Shown here piece by piece: positions 25,667 through 34,237 of a stretch of DNA of 64,000 nucleotides. The stretch's first letter is position 1. Every line of letters starts with the position of its first letter. The stretch lies in contig NZ_JAFMOW010000059.1 of assembly GCF_019049675.1 (NCBI RefSeq), positions 62,001 to 126,000 of the forward strand, written 5' to 3'. The notes below the pieces were generated by a model, which saw nothing but the letters and a program-made list of their open reading frames with translations, made no database searches and was not told the DNA's origin. Position numbers and translations under genes: made by a program. This DNA is from Rahnella bonaserana. GTDB taxonomy: Bacteria > Pseudomonadota > Gammaproteobacteria > Enterobacterales > Enterobacteriaceae.

Positions 25667-26556
25667 AAGCTGACCTCGTCGTCTTCATCAGCACCGAGAT
25701 AGGCGGCAATGACTTTCTCATCATTTTGAATGGCTTGTGGTAAGCCTTCGGCAATCACGTCTCCGTGGTCGAGCACGATAATGTGGTCGGAAATTTCCAT
25801 CACCATGCCCATATCGTGTTCAATCAGCAACACCGTAATGTCGTGGTGATCGCGCAGAAAACGTATGATTTTACTCAGCGTCCTCGTCTCTACCGGATTG
25901 AGTCCGGCAGCGGGTTCATCCAGGCAAATCATCTCCGGCGCGGTACACATCGCCCGCGCAATTTCCAGCCGCCGCTGCTGACCGTAAGACATTTCTCCCG
26001 CCAGCCGGTTGGCACAATCAACCAGTTCCACCACTTCCAGCCAGTAAAATGCCCGGTCCAGCGCCTGATTTTCGGCACGGCGATAAGCGGGAGTATTGAG
26101 GACACCTGCGATAAGATTACGATTGGTTTGCATGTGTTGTGCGACCAGCAGGTTTTCAATCACCGACATCTCACGAAACAGCCGGATATTCTGGAAAGTG
26201 CGTGCCAGTCCGGCGCGGTTGACCAGATGCGTGCCGCCAAACATTTTGTAGAAAATACGTTTCCCCAGTTGCGCCGGTTTTATCCAGTCATCCGGCTGGA
26301 ATTTCTGCCCGAGCACCTGAATCACATTGGTGGTGCGGCGGCGGGTATTGAGCAGAATATTGCCGCCGGAAGCCTTATAGAAACCGGTCAGGCAATTAAA
26401 TACCGTGGTTTTCCCCGCGCCGTTCGGACCGATCAATGCAGTAATTGAACCGCGTTTTACCACCAGATTTACATCGTTCAGCGCCTTAATCCCGCCGAAA
26501 TGCATGCGTAAATGCTCGACGCTAAGAATATTGTGATCCGCTAATGCTTCGCTCAT
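25663..26556 (-). CDS. livG: Branched-chain amino acid ABC transporter ATPase LivG, with internal insertion
   Basis: The ATPase has 297 residues against about 255 for E. coli LivG. The excess sits between Walker A (GPNGAGKTTVFNCLTGFY near 38) and the Q-loop (ARTFQNIRLF near 115). It is a polar stretch of roughly 30-40 residues containing RRRTTNVIQVLGQKFQ. Signature MSYGQQRRLEIARAM and Walker B MICLDEPAAGLNP are intact, so ATPase function should be kept. It overlaps livF and livM by 4 nt each. Confidence 0.9.
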   Translation of the reverse strand: MSEALADHNILSVEHLRMHFGGIKALNDVNLVVKRGSITALIGPNGAGKTTVFNCLTGFYKASGGNILLNTRRRTTNVIQVLGQKFQPDDWIKPAQLGKRIFYKMFGGTHLVNRAGLARTFQNIRLFREMSVIENLLVAQHMQTNRNLIAGVLNTPAYRRAENQALDRAFYWLEVVELVDCANRLAGEMSYGQQRRLEIARAMCTAPEMICLDEPAAGLNPVETRTLSKIIRFLRDHHDITVLLIEHDMGMVMEISDHIIVLDHGDVIAEGLPQAIQNDEKVIAAYLGADEDDEVSL

Positions 26557-27842
26557 GGCGCGACTCCTTTACGCACGGCAAACCCGCTGCGGCTGATGCG
26601 GATTAACCCGCGCGGTCGCCAGATCATCATCACCACCATTAACACCCCGAACAACAGCACGCGATATTCCGCAAAGCTGCGCAAAAGTTCCGGCGCGACA
26701 GTCAGGACAAATGCCGCCAGCACCACGCCGATGGTCGAGCCCATACCGCCCAGCACCACAATGGCGAGGATCAACGCAGATTCGAAAAAGGTAAAAGAGG
26801 TTGGATTAACAAATCCCTGATAGGTAGCGAAAAACACGCCCGCGATGCCGGCAGTGGAAGCGCCGAGTGTAAATGCCGAAAGTTTTACCAGCACGTGATT
26901 AAGCCCCATCGCACGGCAGGCAATTTCATCCTCGCGCAGCGCTTCCCACGCGCGGCCAATCGGCATGCGGGTCAGGCGGTGTTTGATAAACAGCACCAGC
27001 AATACCACCAGAACCAGCACCGCATAGATGAAGATAAACTTCATGTTGGGGTTGTAGGTCAGATGGAAGAATTCGTGGAACGGCACGCCGCCTTCCTTCG
27101 CCCGCCGGCCAAATTCCAGACCGAAAAACGTGGGTGGTGGCGCGGAAACGCCATTCGGTCCGCCGGTAAACGACAACCAGTTGGTCAGAACCAGACGGAT
27201 AATTTCACCAAAACCGAGCGTCACAATGGCCAGATAATCGCCGTGCATACGCAGAACCGGAAAGCCGAGCAAGGCCCCGGCCAGCGCGGCCATTAACGCC
27301 GCCAGCGGCAGCATCGACCAGAATCCGAGACCGAGATACTGGTATCCCAGCGCCAGCCCGTACGCGCCGATGGCATAAAAAGCGACGTATCCCAGATCCA
27401 AAAGCCCGGCCAGTCCGACCACAATATTCAGCCCGAGGCCAAGCAGCACGTAGATCAGCCCCAGAATAGCAACGGTCAGAATGTATTTCGTGGCGACAAA
27501 CGGAAAGAAAATCGCCAGCACCAGGATCAGCGGGATTATCCAGCGCAGATTGCTTTTGTGATCCGGCGGCCGCACGTACACACCTGCGCTGTCCGACTCG
27601 AAACGTGCGCGCATTTTCTGTCCGCTAGCGGTTTCCAGAAAAGCGCTGAGCAGAAAGCGCCCGAGCATGACGATTGCGATAATCCAGATCAGCCTCTGGG
27701 AATGGAAGTTAAAGCTATAACCGTCCAGCACCACGCCGACCACAGGTCCGAAAATAATCAGTGCCACCAGCCCGGCGAAAATCGCATCCAGCAGGCAGCG
27801 TTTAAGCGAAAATTCGCGGTTCACAGCAGTTTGTATCGTCAT
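26553..27842 (-). CDS. livM: Branched-chain amino acid ABC permease LivM
   Basis: The 429-residue membrane protein has about ten helices and the N-terminal extension seen in enterobacterial LivM. Family features are GLNIVVGLAGLLDLGYVAFYA near residue 140, HGDYLAIVTLGFGEIIRLVL near 205, and the ATPase-contact loop GRAWEALREDEIACRAMGLN near 300. It forms the membrane channel with LivH, 10 nt downstream of livH. Confidence 0.93.
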   Translation of the reverse strand: MTIQTAVNREFSLKRCLLDAIFAGLVALIIFGPVVGVVLDGYSFNFHSQRLIWIIAIVMLGRFLLSAFLETASGQKMRARFESDSAGVYVRPPDHKSNLRWIIPLILVLAIFFPFVATKYILTVAILGLIYVLLGLGLNIVVGLAGLLDLGYVAFYAIGAYGLALGYQYLGLGFWSMLPLAALMAALAGALLGFPVLRMHGDYLAIVTLGFGEIIRLVLTNWLSFTGGPNGVSAPPPTFFGLEFGRRAKEGGVPFHEFFHLTYNPNMKFIFIYAVLVLVVLLVLFIKHRLTRMPIGRAWEALREDEIACRAMGLNHVLVKLSAFTLGASTAGIAGVFFATYQGFVNPTSFTFFESALILAIVVLGGMGSTIGVVLAAFVLTVAPELLRSFAEYRVLLFGVLMVVMMIWRPRGLIRISRSGFAVRKGVAP

Positions 27843-27852
27843 TTTATTTCCC

Positions 27853-28767
27853 TCACACTTTGGTCACAACCGGACGGCCCAGCAGACCCTGAGGGCGGAA
27901 AATGAGGATCACCACCAGCAATCCAAAAGAAAACACATCTTTGTAATCGGAATTCACCATGCCCGAAAACTGCGCTTCGGCGATACCCAGAATCAGGCCG
28001 CCGAGCATCGCGCCCGGTAACGATCCGATCCCGCCGAGCACTGCCGCGGTAAAGGCTTTAATCCCGATAATAAATCCGGCATAGAAATCAAAAGTACCGT
28101 AATTCATGGTCACCAGAACGCCTGCCAGCCCCGCCATCGCCGCACCGATCATAAAGACCAGAGAGATAATTCGGTCAGTGTTAATGCCGAGAATCGAGGC
28201 CATTTTTCTGTCCTGCTGCACCGCACGACACATCCGCCCGAGCCGCGTATTGCTGATAATCCAGGATAAAACCAGCATACCGACCAGCGAAGCCACCAGG
28301 ATGAACAGTTTGGTGTAGGTCATCTGGACAAAACTTTCGCCGATGTGGAAGCGGATGGCACCGTCCAGCATGGTCGGGATCCCCTGCTGTCGCGGCCCCT
28401 GACTGATTTGTGCGTAGTTCTGCAAAATCAGCGACATGCCGATGGCAGAAATCAGCGGTGCAAGCCGTGTGGAATTGCGCAACGGTTTGTACGCAATGCG
28501 CTCGATCGCCCAGCCGTAAACCCCGGTCACCACGATGGTAAACACCAGTGTGCCGAGGATCAGCAGCGGAAAAGAGTGCAGCCCGAAGAAGGAAAGCAGT
28601 GCCAGCGCGATGGCGCAGAGGTAGGCAGAAATCATATACACTTCGCCGTGGGCAAAGTTAATCATGCCGATAATGCCGTAAACCATGGTGTAGCCGATGG
28701 CGATCAACCCGTAAACGGCACCCAGCGTAATGCCATTGAACAGTTGTTGCAGGAAGAATGAATCCAT
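27853..28767 (-). CDS. livH: Branched-chain amino acid ABC permease LivH
   Basis: The 304-residue membrane protein opens with the family hallmark QLFNGITLGAVYGLIAIGYT, followed by MVYGIIGMINFAHGEVYM. The loop GRMCRAVQQDRKMASILGIN near 187 couples to the ATPases. About eight helices are visible. It starts the membrane part of the liv operon, about 190 nt after the binding-protein gene and behind a palindromic element. Confidence 0.94.
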   Translation of the reverse strand: MDSFFLQQLFNGITLGAVYGLIAIGYTMVYGIIGMINFAHGEVYMISAYLCAIALALLSFFGLHSFPLLILGTLVFTIVVTGVYGWAIERIAYKPLRNSTRLAPLISAIGMSLILQNYAQISQGPRQQGIPTMLDGAIRFHIGESFVQMTYTKLFILVASLVGMLVLSWIISNTRLGRMCRAVQQDRKMASILGINTDRIISLVFMIGAAMAGLAGVLVTMNYGTFDFYAGFIIGIKAFTAAVLGGIGSLPGAMLGGLILGIAEAQFSGMVNSDYKDVFSFGLLVVILIFRPQGLLGRPVVTKV

Positions 28768-28840
28768 AAATACGCAGTCTCTTTTTGTGACCGCGCCTGG
28801 CTAAGGGCGCATTCATTAAAGCTAATAAAGCGTTATCGTT

Positions 28841-28944
28841 GCAGCCAGTTTGGACCCGGCCAGCGCACAAGAGCCGGCGCGTACATTAAGTACGTGAGCC
28901 AGTTCTTTCATAAAGAGTGAGCACTGCCCGGGTTCAAAATGGCC
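28841..28944. repeat. About 100-bp imperfect palindromic element between livK and livH
   Basis: The left arm (28841-28868) and right arm (28917-28944) are imperfect reverse complements: GTTTGGACCCGGCCAGCGCAC against a right arm reading GCACTGCCCGGGTTCAAAA. An inner stem CGTAC-ATTAA-GTACG lies at 28880-28894. The look is that of a dispersed enterobacterial palindromic repeat. In the transcript it would form a large hairpin after the binding-protein gene, which could stabilise that part of the mRNA and lower livHMGF expression. Confidence 0.65.
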
Positions 28945-28956
28945 AATAAGATGGCT

Positions 28957-30087
28957 TTATTCCTTAACTTCCTGGTACTTTCCTTTGTCATCCCACTTAT
29001 AAACCACGTAATCCGAGACTTTCAGGTCGCCTTTGCTGTCCCAGGCTTTTTTACCCATCACAGTATCGACGCTGTTGGCTTTAAGCCAGGCGCTGGCTTT
29101 AGCTGAATCGCTGCCGCCGGTGGCTTTGAATGCGGCGGCAATCGCCTGTACGGAGGCGTAGGAATACAGCGTGTAACCTTCAGGTTCGAATTTATTGGCG
29201 CGGAATTTATCGATAACGGCTTTACCGTCAGGGATCAGACGCGGGTCTTTGCCGAAAGTCATCAGAATGCCGCTGGTGTATTGCGGCCCCCCTGCTGCGG
29301 TAACCATTTCTTCGTTGACGATACAGTCGCCAGAGAAGAACGTCGCCTGAACGCCCTGCTCACGCATCTGGCGAACCAACGGACCGGCTTCCGGATGGCA
29401 ACCGCCGAAGAACACCACATCCGGCTTTTGCGCACTGATTTTGGTGACCAGTGCGTTGAAGTCTTTTTCGCCGCGCGACAGGCCTTCATACATCACTTCT
29501 TTCACGCCACGTTTGTTAAGCGCCGCTTTGGTGGCATCAGCCAGACCCTGCCCGTAGGTATCTTTGTCGTGAATGATGACCACTTTTTTGGCTTTCAGTT
29601 TGTCGACGATGTAATCGCTGGCGACCAGACCCTGCTGGTCATCACGGCCACACATACGGAACATATCGCTCATGCCGCGTTCGGTGATTTGCGGGTTAGT
29701 AGAACCCGGTGTGATGGCGATGATCCCGGCGTCGTTATACACCTCAGATGCGGGCATGGTAGAGGATGAACAAAAGTGCCCGATGACCGCCTGCACTTTA
29801 TCCTGATCAACCAGGCGGTTAGCCACCGCGACCGCTTGTTTTGGCTCGCAGGCATCATCACCCTGAACCAGTTTGATTTTCTCGCCGTTGATCCCACCGG
29901 CGGCATTAATGTCTTCAGCGGCCTGAGTCGCGCCATGCCAGTATTGGTCACCATAGGTGGCATTCGGGCCGGTGAACGGGCCGGCCACGCCAATCACAAT
30001 ATCCGCACGCGCGGAGAACGCCGTGACCAGACAACCTGCCAGTAAAAGAGAGAGAGGACTTTTCATAAATTTCATCGACATCATCAT
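28957..30087 (-). CDS. livK: Leucine/branched-chain amino acid periplasmic binding protein
   Basis: The 376-residue precursor has a Sec signal (ending SARA before DIVIGVAGPF) and a type I periplasmic binding domain of LivJ/LivK length. Ligand-site stretches GHFCSSSTMPASEVYNDAGI near 107 and CGRDDQQG near 150 are as expected. LivJ and LivK are close paralogues; the position ahead of livHMGF supports livK. Several ATGs cluster at the start (MMMSMKFMK); the exact one is not decided by the SD. Confidence 0.92.
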   Translation of the reverse strand: MMMSMKFMKSPLSLLLAGCLVTAFSARADIVIGVAGPFTGPNATYGDQYWHGATQAAEDINAAGGINGEKIKLVQGDDACEPKQAVAVANRLVDQDKVQAVIGHFCSSSTMPASEVYNDAGIIAITPGSTNPQITERGMSDMFRMCGRDDQQGLVASDYIVDKLKAKKVVIIHDKDTYGQGLADATKAALNKRGVKEVMYEGLSRGEKDFNALVTKISAQKPDVVFFGGCHPEAGPLVRQMREQGVQATFFSGDCIVNEEMVTAAGGPQYTSGILMTFGKDPRLIPDGKAVIDKFRANKFEPEGYTLYSYASVQAIAAAFKATGGSDSAKASAWLKANSVDTVMGKKAWDSKGDLKVSDYVVYKWDDKGKYQEVKE

Positions 30088-30537
30088 GATCCTTAGGACT
30101 GAGTTTATGCAAACGGGTTATGGGCAACGCATGCAGCAAAAACACCAACGCAAAGTCGTAATCTGAAAATCTGAAATTTAAAGCACAAGCCAATGGAGGG
30201 AATATCCCGTTTGTCCACCGCTGGCGGACAACATCAAAGGTAAGAAACGTAAGCAAAATATCTGCCAGTGTTACCAGACGTCTGTGAATGTTACGGTTAT
30301 GTGAGTATAGATAGCGCCTGTCAGGCGTTGCGGGGAACTCGCAGAAACAACGACGGGATCACATCGCACCGCACTGGTGCTGAAGAGATTAGGAAAATGA
30401 CGATACTGCAAAGTCCTGCACCAAAATGTACCGTGTAGATCCCCACGGCTAATCCGTTGATATATTTTTTTCTTTGCTTCTTTCGGCGGGTTGTTTTGTA
30501 ATGCGGTCAGATGATTGCAACAGGAAACGACTGAACA
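30088..30537. promoter_or_regulatory. Divergent intergenic region livK / small lipoprotein gene
   Basis: 450 bases separate the two divergent starts. It should carry the livK promoter with leader (minus strand) and the promoter for the lipoprotein gene (plus strand, RBS CAGGAAACG). In E. coli, liv promoters are controlled by Lrp. The region is A/T-rich near both genes, but no site can be assigned by eye. No coding frame is credible. Confidence 0.45.
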
Positions 30538-30753
30538 ATGAAGAAATTATCCTGCCTGACGGCTGTGGTTTTGGCCCTGACATTATCAGGCTGTGCCAGT
30601 GATTATGTGATCAACACCAAAGCGGGCGACCAGTTTTTCGCTCACGGCGAACCAGACCGTGACCGCGGTACCGGCATGACCAGCTACACCGACATGAACG
30701 GTGATTATCATCTGATGAATACCAATGATATTGCGGGTATTGTGAAGAAATAG
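30538..30753 (+). CDS. YgdI/YgdR-family small lipoprotein (DUF903)
   Basis: The 71-residue protein has a lipoprotein signal with lipobox LSGC at residues 16-19. The DUF903 domain follows (SDYVINTKAGDQFFAHGEP, then TGMTSYTDMNGDYHLMN), a small SH3-like fold shared with YgdI and YgdR. Ser follows the +1 Cys only after Ala, so outer-membrane sorting is expected. Function is unknown. A terminator closes the unit. Confidence 0.88.
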   Translation: MKKLSCLTAVVLALTLSGCASDYVINTKAGDQFFAHGEPDRDRGTGMTSYTDMNGDYHLMNTNDIAGIVKK

Positions 30754-30782
30754 AGTGACGGATGGGAAATGCAATTATCCTA

Positions 30783-30816
30783 AAGCCCGACCGATGAATG
30801 ACACGGCGGGCTTAAT
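30783..30816 (+). terminator. Terminator after the small lipoprotein gene
   Basis: Stem AAGCCCG...CCG / CGG...CGGGCTT (30783-30813), followed by AATAAAA. The T run is weak, so efficiency is uncertain. Confidence 0.55.
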
Positions 30817-30879
30817 AAAACAGTCATGCTATGGGGTGTCTGAACAGCACGTAATATCACGACTGTTTTGAAGATAAAA

Positions 30880-32703
30880 TTACCCGGTAATAAAACGCGA
30901 AACAGACGAAGCCAGATTTTGTGCCTGATCTCGCAGCGCATTAGCCGCAGCAGAAGATTCTTCCACCAGGGCCGCGTTTTGCTGAGTCACGCTGTCCATT
31001 TCTACTATTGCTTGCCCTACCTGCAATATTCCCCTGTTTTGTTCATCCGATGCCTGAGTAATTTCATTAAGTATTTCGGTAACGTTAGCCACTTTAGTCA
31101 CAATGTCATGCATGGTGGTTCCCGCCTGTTCTACCAGCTCTGACCCTGCATTAATGCGTTCTACCGATTCACCAATTAAACCTTCGATCTCTTTTGCAGC
31201 CTGAGCGCTGCGCTGTGCAAGACTTCTCACTTCACTTGCTACAACAGCAAACCCACGCCCCTGTTCTCCGGCACGTGCCGCTTCCACGGCTGCATTGAGA
31301 GCCAGAATATTGGTCTGAAAAGCGATGCTGTTAATTACCGTCGTAATCTCAGCAATTTTTGCTGAGCTCGCAGTGATTTCATTCATCGTTTTCACCACAT
31401 GAGAGACCAGTTGCCCGCCTTTGTTCGCCGTTTCCGATGTACTCCCCGCCAGTTGGCTGGTGTGGTGAATATTGTCCACGTTCTGTTTAACTGTCGCCGT
31501 TAACTGCTCCATGCTGGCTGCCGTTTCTTCAAGCGCAGCAGCCTGTTCCTCAGTACGTGCGGATAAATCATTATTTCCTGCCGCAATTTCTGCGGAAGCA
31601 TGGCTCACCTGCGTCACACCGGTACGAATATCCCCGATGATACGGCGAAGATCGGTATTCATCTCATCTACGGCTTGCATCAGTTCCCCCAGCTCATCAC
31701 GACGCGTGGTATTGAGATGAGCTCGTAAATCACCGCGCGCTATCTGTCGCGCAACCTCAAGCGTATCAGCCAGAGGCTTCACAATCTGGCGGGAAATGAG
31801 CAGCGCAATGCCAATACTTAATAAGACTGCTGCCCCCAAAAGCGAAGTCATCCATATCACCGCCTTTCTGATATCGTCATGAGCCGCGCTCAGTTCCGAT
31901 TCAAATAGGTTGTCACTCAGGGTAGTCAGCTTGCCGCCTGCTTTCGCAAGCAGCTGAGTCGCTTCCTGCTCCGCAATATAGGAACGCAGGTAATGACTGG
32001 CACTCTCCTTTTTAGCCAAGACAGAGCGCTCAACCTCTTCAAGTGAGCTGACATCGGCAGGATTTAACTGTGATTTGACGGCGATCATTTGCTGAATCGA
32101 TTCATTCATAAAGCCTGTTAAAGCCTGAAGTGACGCCTCAGTATTCTCAAACTGGAGAAGTTTCACGCGCGTCGCCACACCATCGATGTGACGGACGATA
32201 TCCGCTAATGCTGTCGCGGTAACAGAACGTGCCGGGTCTTGTGCATAGGACTGCGCCAAACTGTTAATTTTAGACTCTTCACGGGTCAGCACAAAACTAC
32301 TCACAACAAGATCACGTTGCTGTGTCTCACGGACAGTTTGAGCACGGTTTTCACGATACGTTTTGATGACCTCTGACATTTCATTAAGCATCTTCAGGTG
32401 CGCTGTATCCCAATGAAGCGACCTGAGAGTTTCAATTTTCATATCAACCTGCTGCAAGTTCATCTCATTCATTGCGACGTATTTTTCATCATGCGTTTTC
32501 ACATATTCCAGTCTGTCAGCTTTTGCCATAGCAAACTGGTCAGTGATCACTTTCAGCTGGCTTATTTTGTCTGCCCGGGTGGAAATATCATACAGATTTT
32601 TAATACCGCATAAAGCAACTGCAATACTCAGCAATAAGATAAATCCGAAACCAAATGCTAATTTTTTCCCGACTTTTAGATTTTCAAAATATTTCATAAA
32701 CAT
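30880..32703 (-). CDS. Methyl-accepting chemotaxis protein
   Basis: The 607-residue receptor has a first membrane helix (about 13-35) and a helical periplasmic ligand domain (about 40-280). A second helix (about 285-307) leads into a HAMP domain (about 308-360, RQIVKPLADTLEVARQIARG). A long signalling coiled coil follows, with the hairpin tip EQGRGFAVVASEVRSLAQRS near 490. It ends in FITG and lacks the C-terminal NWETF-type pentapeptide that tethers CheR/CheB, so it would depend on other receptors for adaptation. An in-frame ATG two codons later (32697) is an equally good start. The ligand is unknown. Confidence 0.92.
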   Translation of the reverse strand: MFMKYFENLKVGKKLAFGFGFILLLSIAVALCGIKNLYDISTRADKISQLKVITDQFAMAKADRLEYVKTHDEKYVAMNEMNLQQVDMKIETLRSLHWDTAHLKMLNEMSEVIKTYRENRAQTVRETQQRDLVVSSFVLTREESKINSLAQSYAQDPARSVTATALADIVRHIDGVATRVKLLQFENTEASLQALTGFMNESIQQMIAVKSQLNPADVSSLEEVERSVLAKKESASHYLRSYIAEQEATQLLAKAGGKLTTLSDNLFESELSAAHDDIRKAVIWMTSLLGAAVLLSIGIALLISRQIVKPLADTLEVARQIARGDLRAHLNTTRRDELGELMQAVDEMNTDLRRIIGDIRTGVTQVSHASAEIAAGNNDLSARTEEQAAALEETAASMEQLTATVKQNVDNIHHTSQLAGSTSETANKGGQLVSHVVKTMNEITASSAKIAEITTVINSIAFQTNILALNAAVEAARAGEQGRGFAVVASEVRSLAQRSAQAAKEIEGLIGESVERINAGSELVEQAGTTMHDIVTKVANVTEILNEITQASDEQNRGILQVGQAIVEMDSVTQQNAALVEESSAAANALRDQAQNLASSVSRFITG

Positions 32704-33000
32704 TTTTATGGCTCTCCATTATTTTTATAAAAAGGTTGTATGTGAAGCACATGGAGTATCGGCAGGCTATAAAAATTAGTTAATGAAAAACTCATTTTCT
32801 TAAGTTACATAAGTCAATAATTTAACAGTAATAAAACCTTATTCTTAGTATGAAAACTTATTTACTTAATCACACCGTATTAATGGTGAAGTGATTATTT
32901 TAAAAAAAAGTATTATTTGAATGTGCTGCTGTTATTAAATTATGAAAGTGTGGTCAGCGCATATATCGCGCAGTATCAGATTCAGCCGCGTGGACATAAA
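32704..33000. promoter_or_regulatory. AT-rich region upstream of the chemoreceptor gene
   Basis: Very AT-rich, with promoter-like TATAAAAAT and ATTATTT tracts. Flagellar sigma-28 boxes (TAAA / GCCGATAA) were looked for and not found in good form. No gene. Confidence 0.35.
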
Positions 33001-33024
33001 AAAACCGGGCGAAAGCCCGGTTTT
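33001..33024. terminator. Bidirectional terminator after hemB
   Basis: Stem AAAACCGGGC / GCCCGGTTTT with a GAAA loop and A/T runs on both sides, located 23 nt past the hemB stop. Confidence 0.9.
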
Positions 33025-33046
33025 TAGTGTGCAGCATGAGCAGAAA

Positions 33047-34021
33047 TTACAGCCCGTTTTCGGCAATATCCATCGCGAAATAGGTCAGGATAATATCTGC
33101 GCCTGCACGTTTAATCGCGCCCAGGCTTTCACGCACCACGGCGCGCTCATCGATGGCGCCGGCTTGTGCCGCGAACTTGATCATCGCGTATTCGCCGCTG
33201 ACCTGATACGCCGCCAGTGGCAGACGGGAGGCTTCGCGGATATCGCGGATCACATCCAGATATGCCCCAGCCGGTTTCACCATCAGCGCATCGGCGCCTT
33301 CCTGCTCATCCATCAGCGATTCACGCACGGCTTCGCGGCGGTTCATCGGGTTCATCTGGTATTGCTTGCGGTTGCCTTTCAGCACGCTGCCGCCCGCTTC
33401 ACGGAATGGCCCGTACATGGATGACGCAAACTTGGTGGAATACGCCATGATCGAAGTGTCGATGAAACCGGCTTCATCCAGCGCGCTGCGGATGGCCTGT
33501 ACCTGACCGTCCTGTGCGGCGGATGGTGCAATAAAATCTGCACCTGCGGCAGCGGCAACGACAGCCTGTTTGCCGAGGTTGATCAGCGTAGCGTCGTTGT
33601 CCACCCCATGGTCATGCAGCACACCGCAATGGCCGTGCGAGGTGTATTCGCAGAAACAGGTGTCAGACATGACAATCATTTCAGGCACGGTGTCTTTACA
33701 GATGCGCGCCATACGGGCGACAAGACCGTTTTCGTTCCAGGTGTCGCTGCCGGTGGCATCCATATGATGCGAAATACCAAACGTCATGACCGAGCGGATA
33801 CCGGCGCGGGCGTAACGTTCGATTTCAAACGCCAGGCGGGATTCAGGAATGCGCAGTACGCCCGGCATAGCTTCAATCGGTACGTATTCAGAGGTCTCTT
33901 CTTCTACGAAAATCGGCAGTACCAGATCGTTGACGCTAAATTCAGTTTCCTGAAAAAGAGTGCGCAGGGATTCGGACTGTCTCAGGCGGCGAAGGCGTGA
34001 GCTCGGGAACTGATTCGACAT
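33047..34021 (-). CDS. hemB: Delta-aminolevulinic acid dehydratase (porphobilinogen synthase)
   Basis: The 324-residue enzyme condenses two aminolevulinate molecules to porphobilinogen in heme synthesis. The zinc-binding Cys set [14 protein letters not shown] lies near residue 120. The two active-site Lys are in [16 protein letters not shown] near 197 and [10 protein letters not shown] near 250. It matches E. coli HemB in length and sequence pattern. It is the housekeeping gene left of the peptide-export island. Confidence 0.97.
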   Translation of the reverse strand: MSNQFPSSRLRRLRQSESLRTLFQETEFSVNDLVLPIFVEEETSEYVPIEAMPGVLRIPESRLAFEIERYARAGIRSVMTFGISHHMDATGSDTWNENGLVARMARICKDTVPEMIVMSDTCFCEYTSHGHCGVLHDHGVDNDATLINLGKQAVVAAAAGADFIAPSAAQDGQVQAIRSALDEAGFIDTSIMAYSTKFASSMYGPFREAGGSVLKGNRKQYQMNPMNRREAVRESLMDEQEGADALMVKPAGAYLDVIRDIREASRLPLAAYQVSGEYAMIKFAAQAGAIDERAVVRESLGAIKRAGADIILTYFAMDIAENGL

Positions 34022-34237
34022 GAAAACTCCTAAAAATTAGTCTGTTGCACTGAAATTTTTTAAGAAACAGGAGTGCAGACAGTTCAGACGGCAGGAGGCA
34101 TGGCAGCGCCGTCAGACGATGGAGGCTGCATTTTATAATAACTTTTAAACAAATGATGAACTTTCCGTGAGGAGATGTAACAGAGACCGCATTTTTGGAA
34201 AGGCGATCCCGGAAAAGGGACCGCCTGAAGGAAGAAT

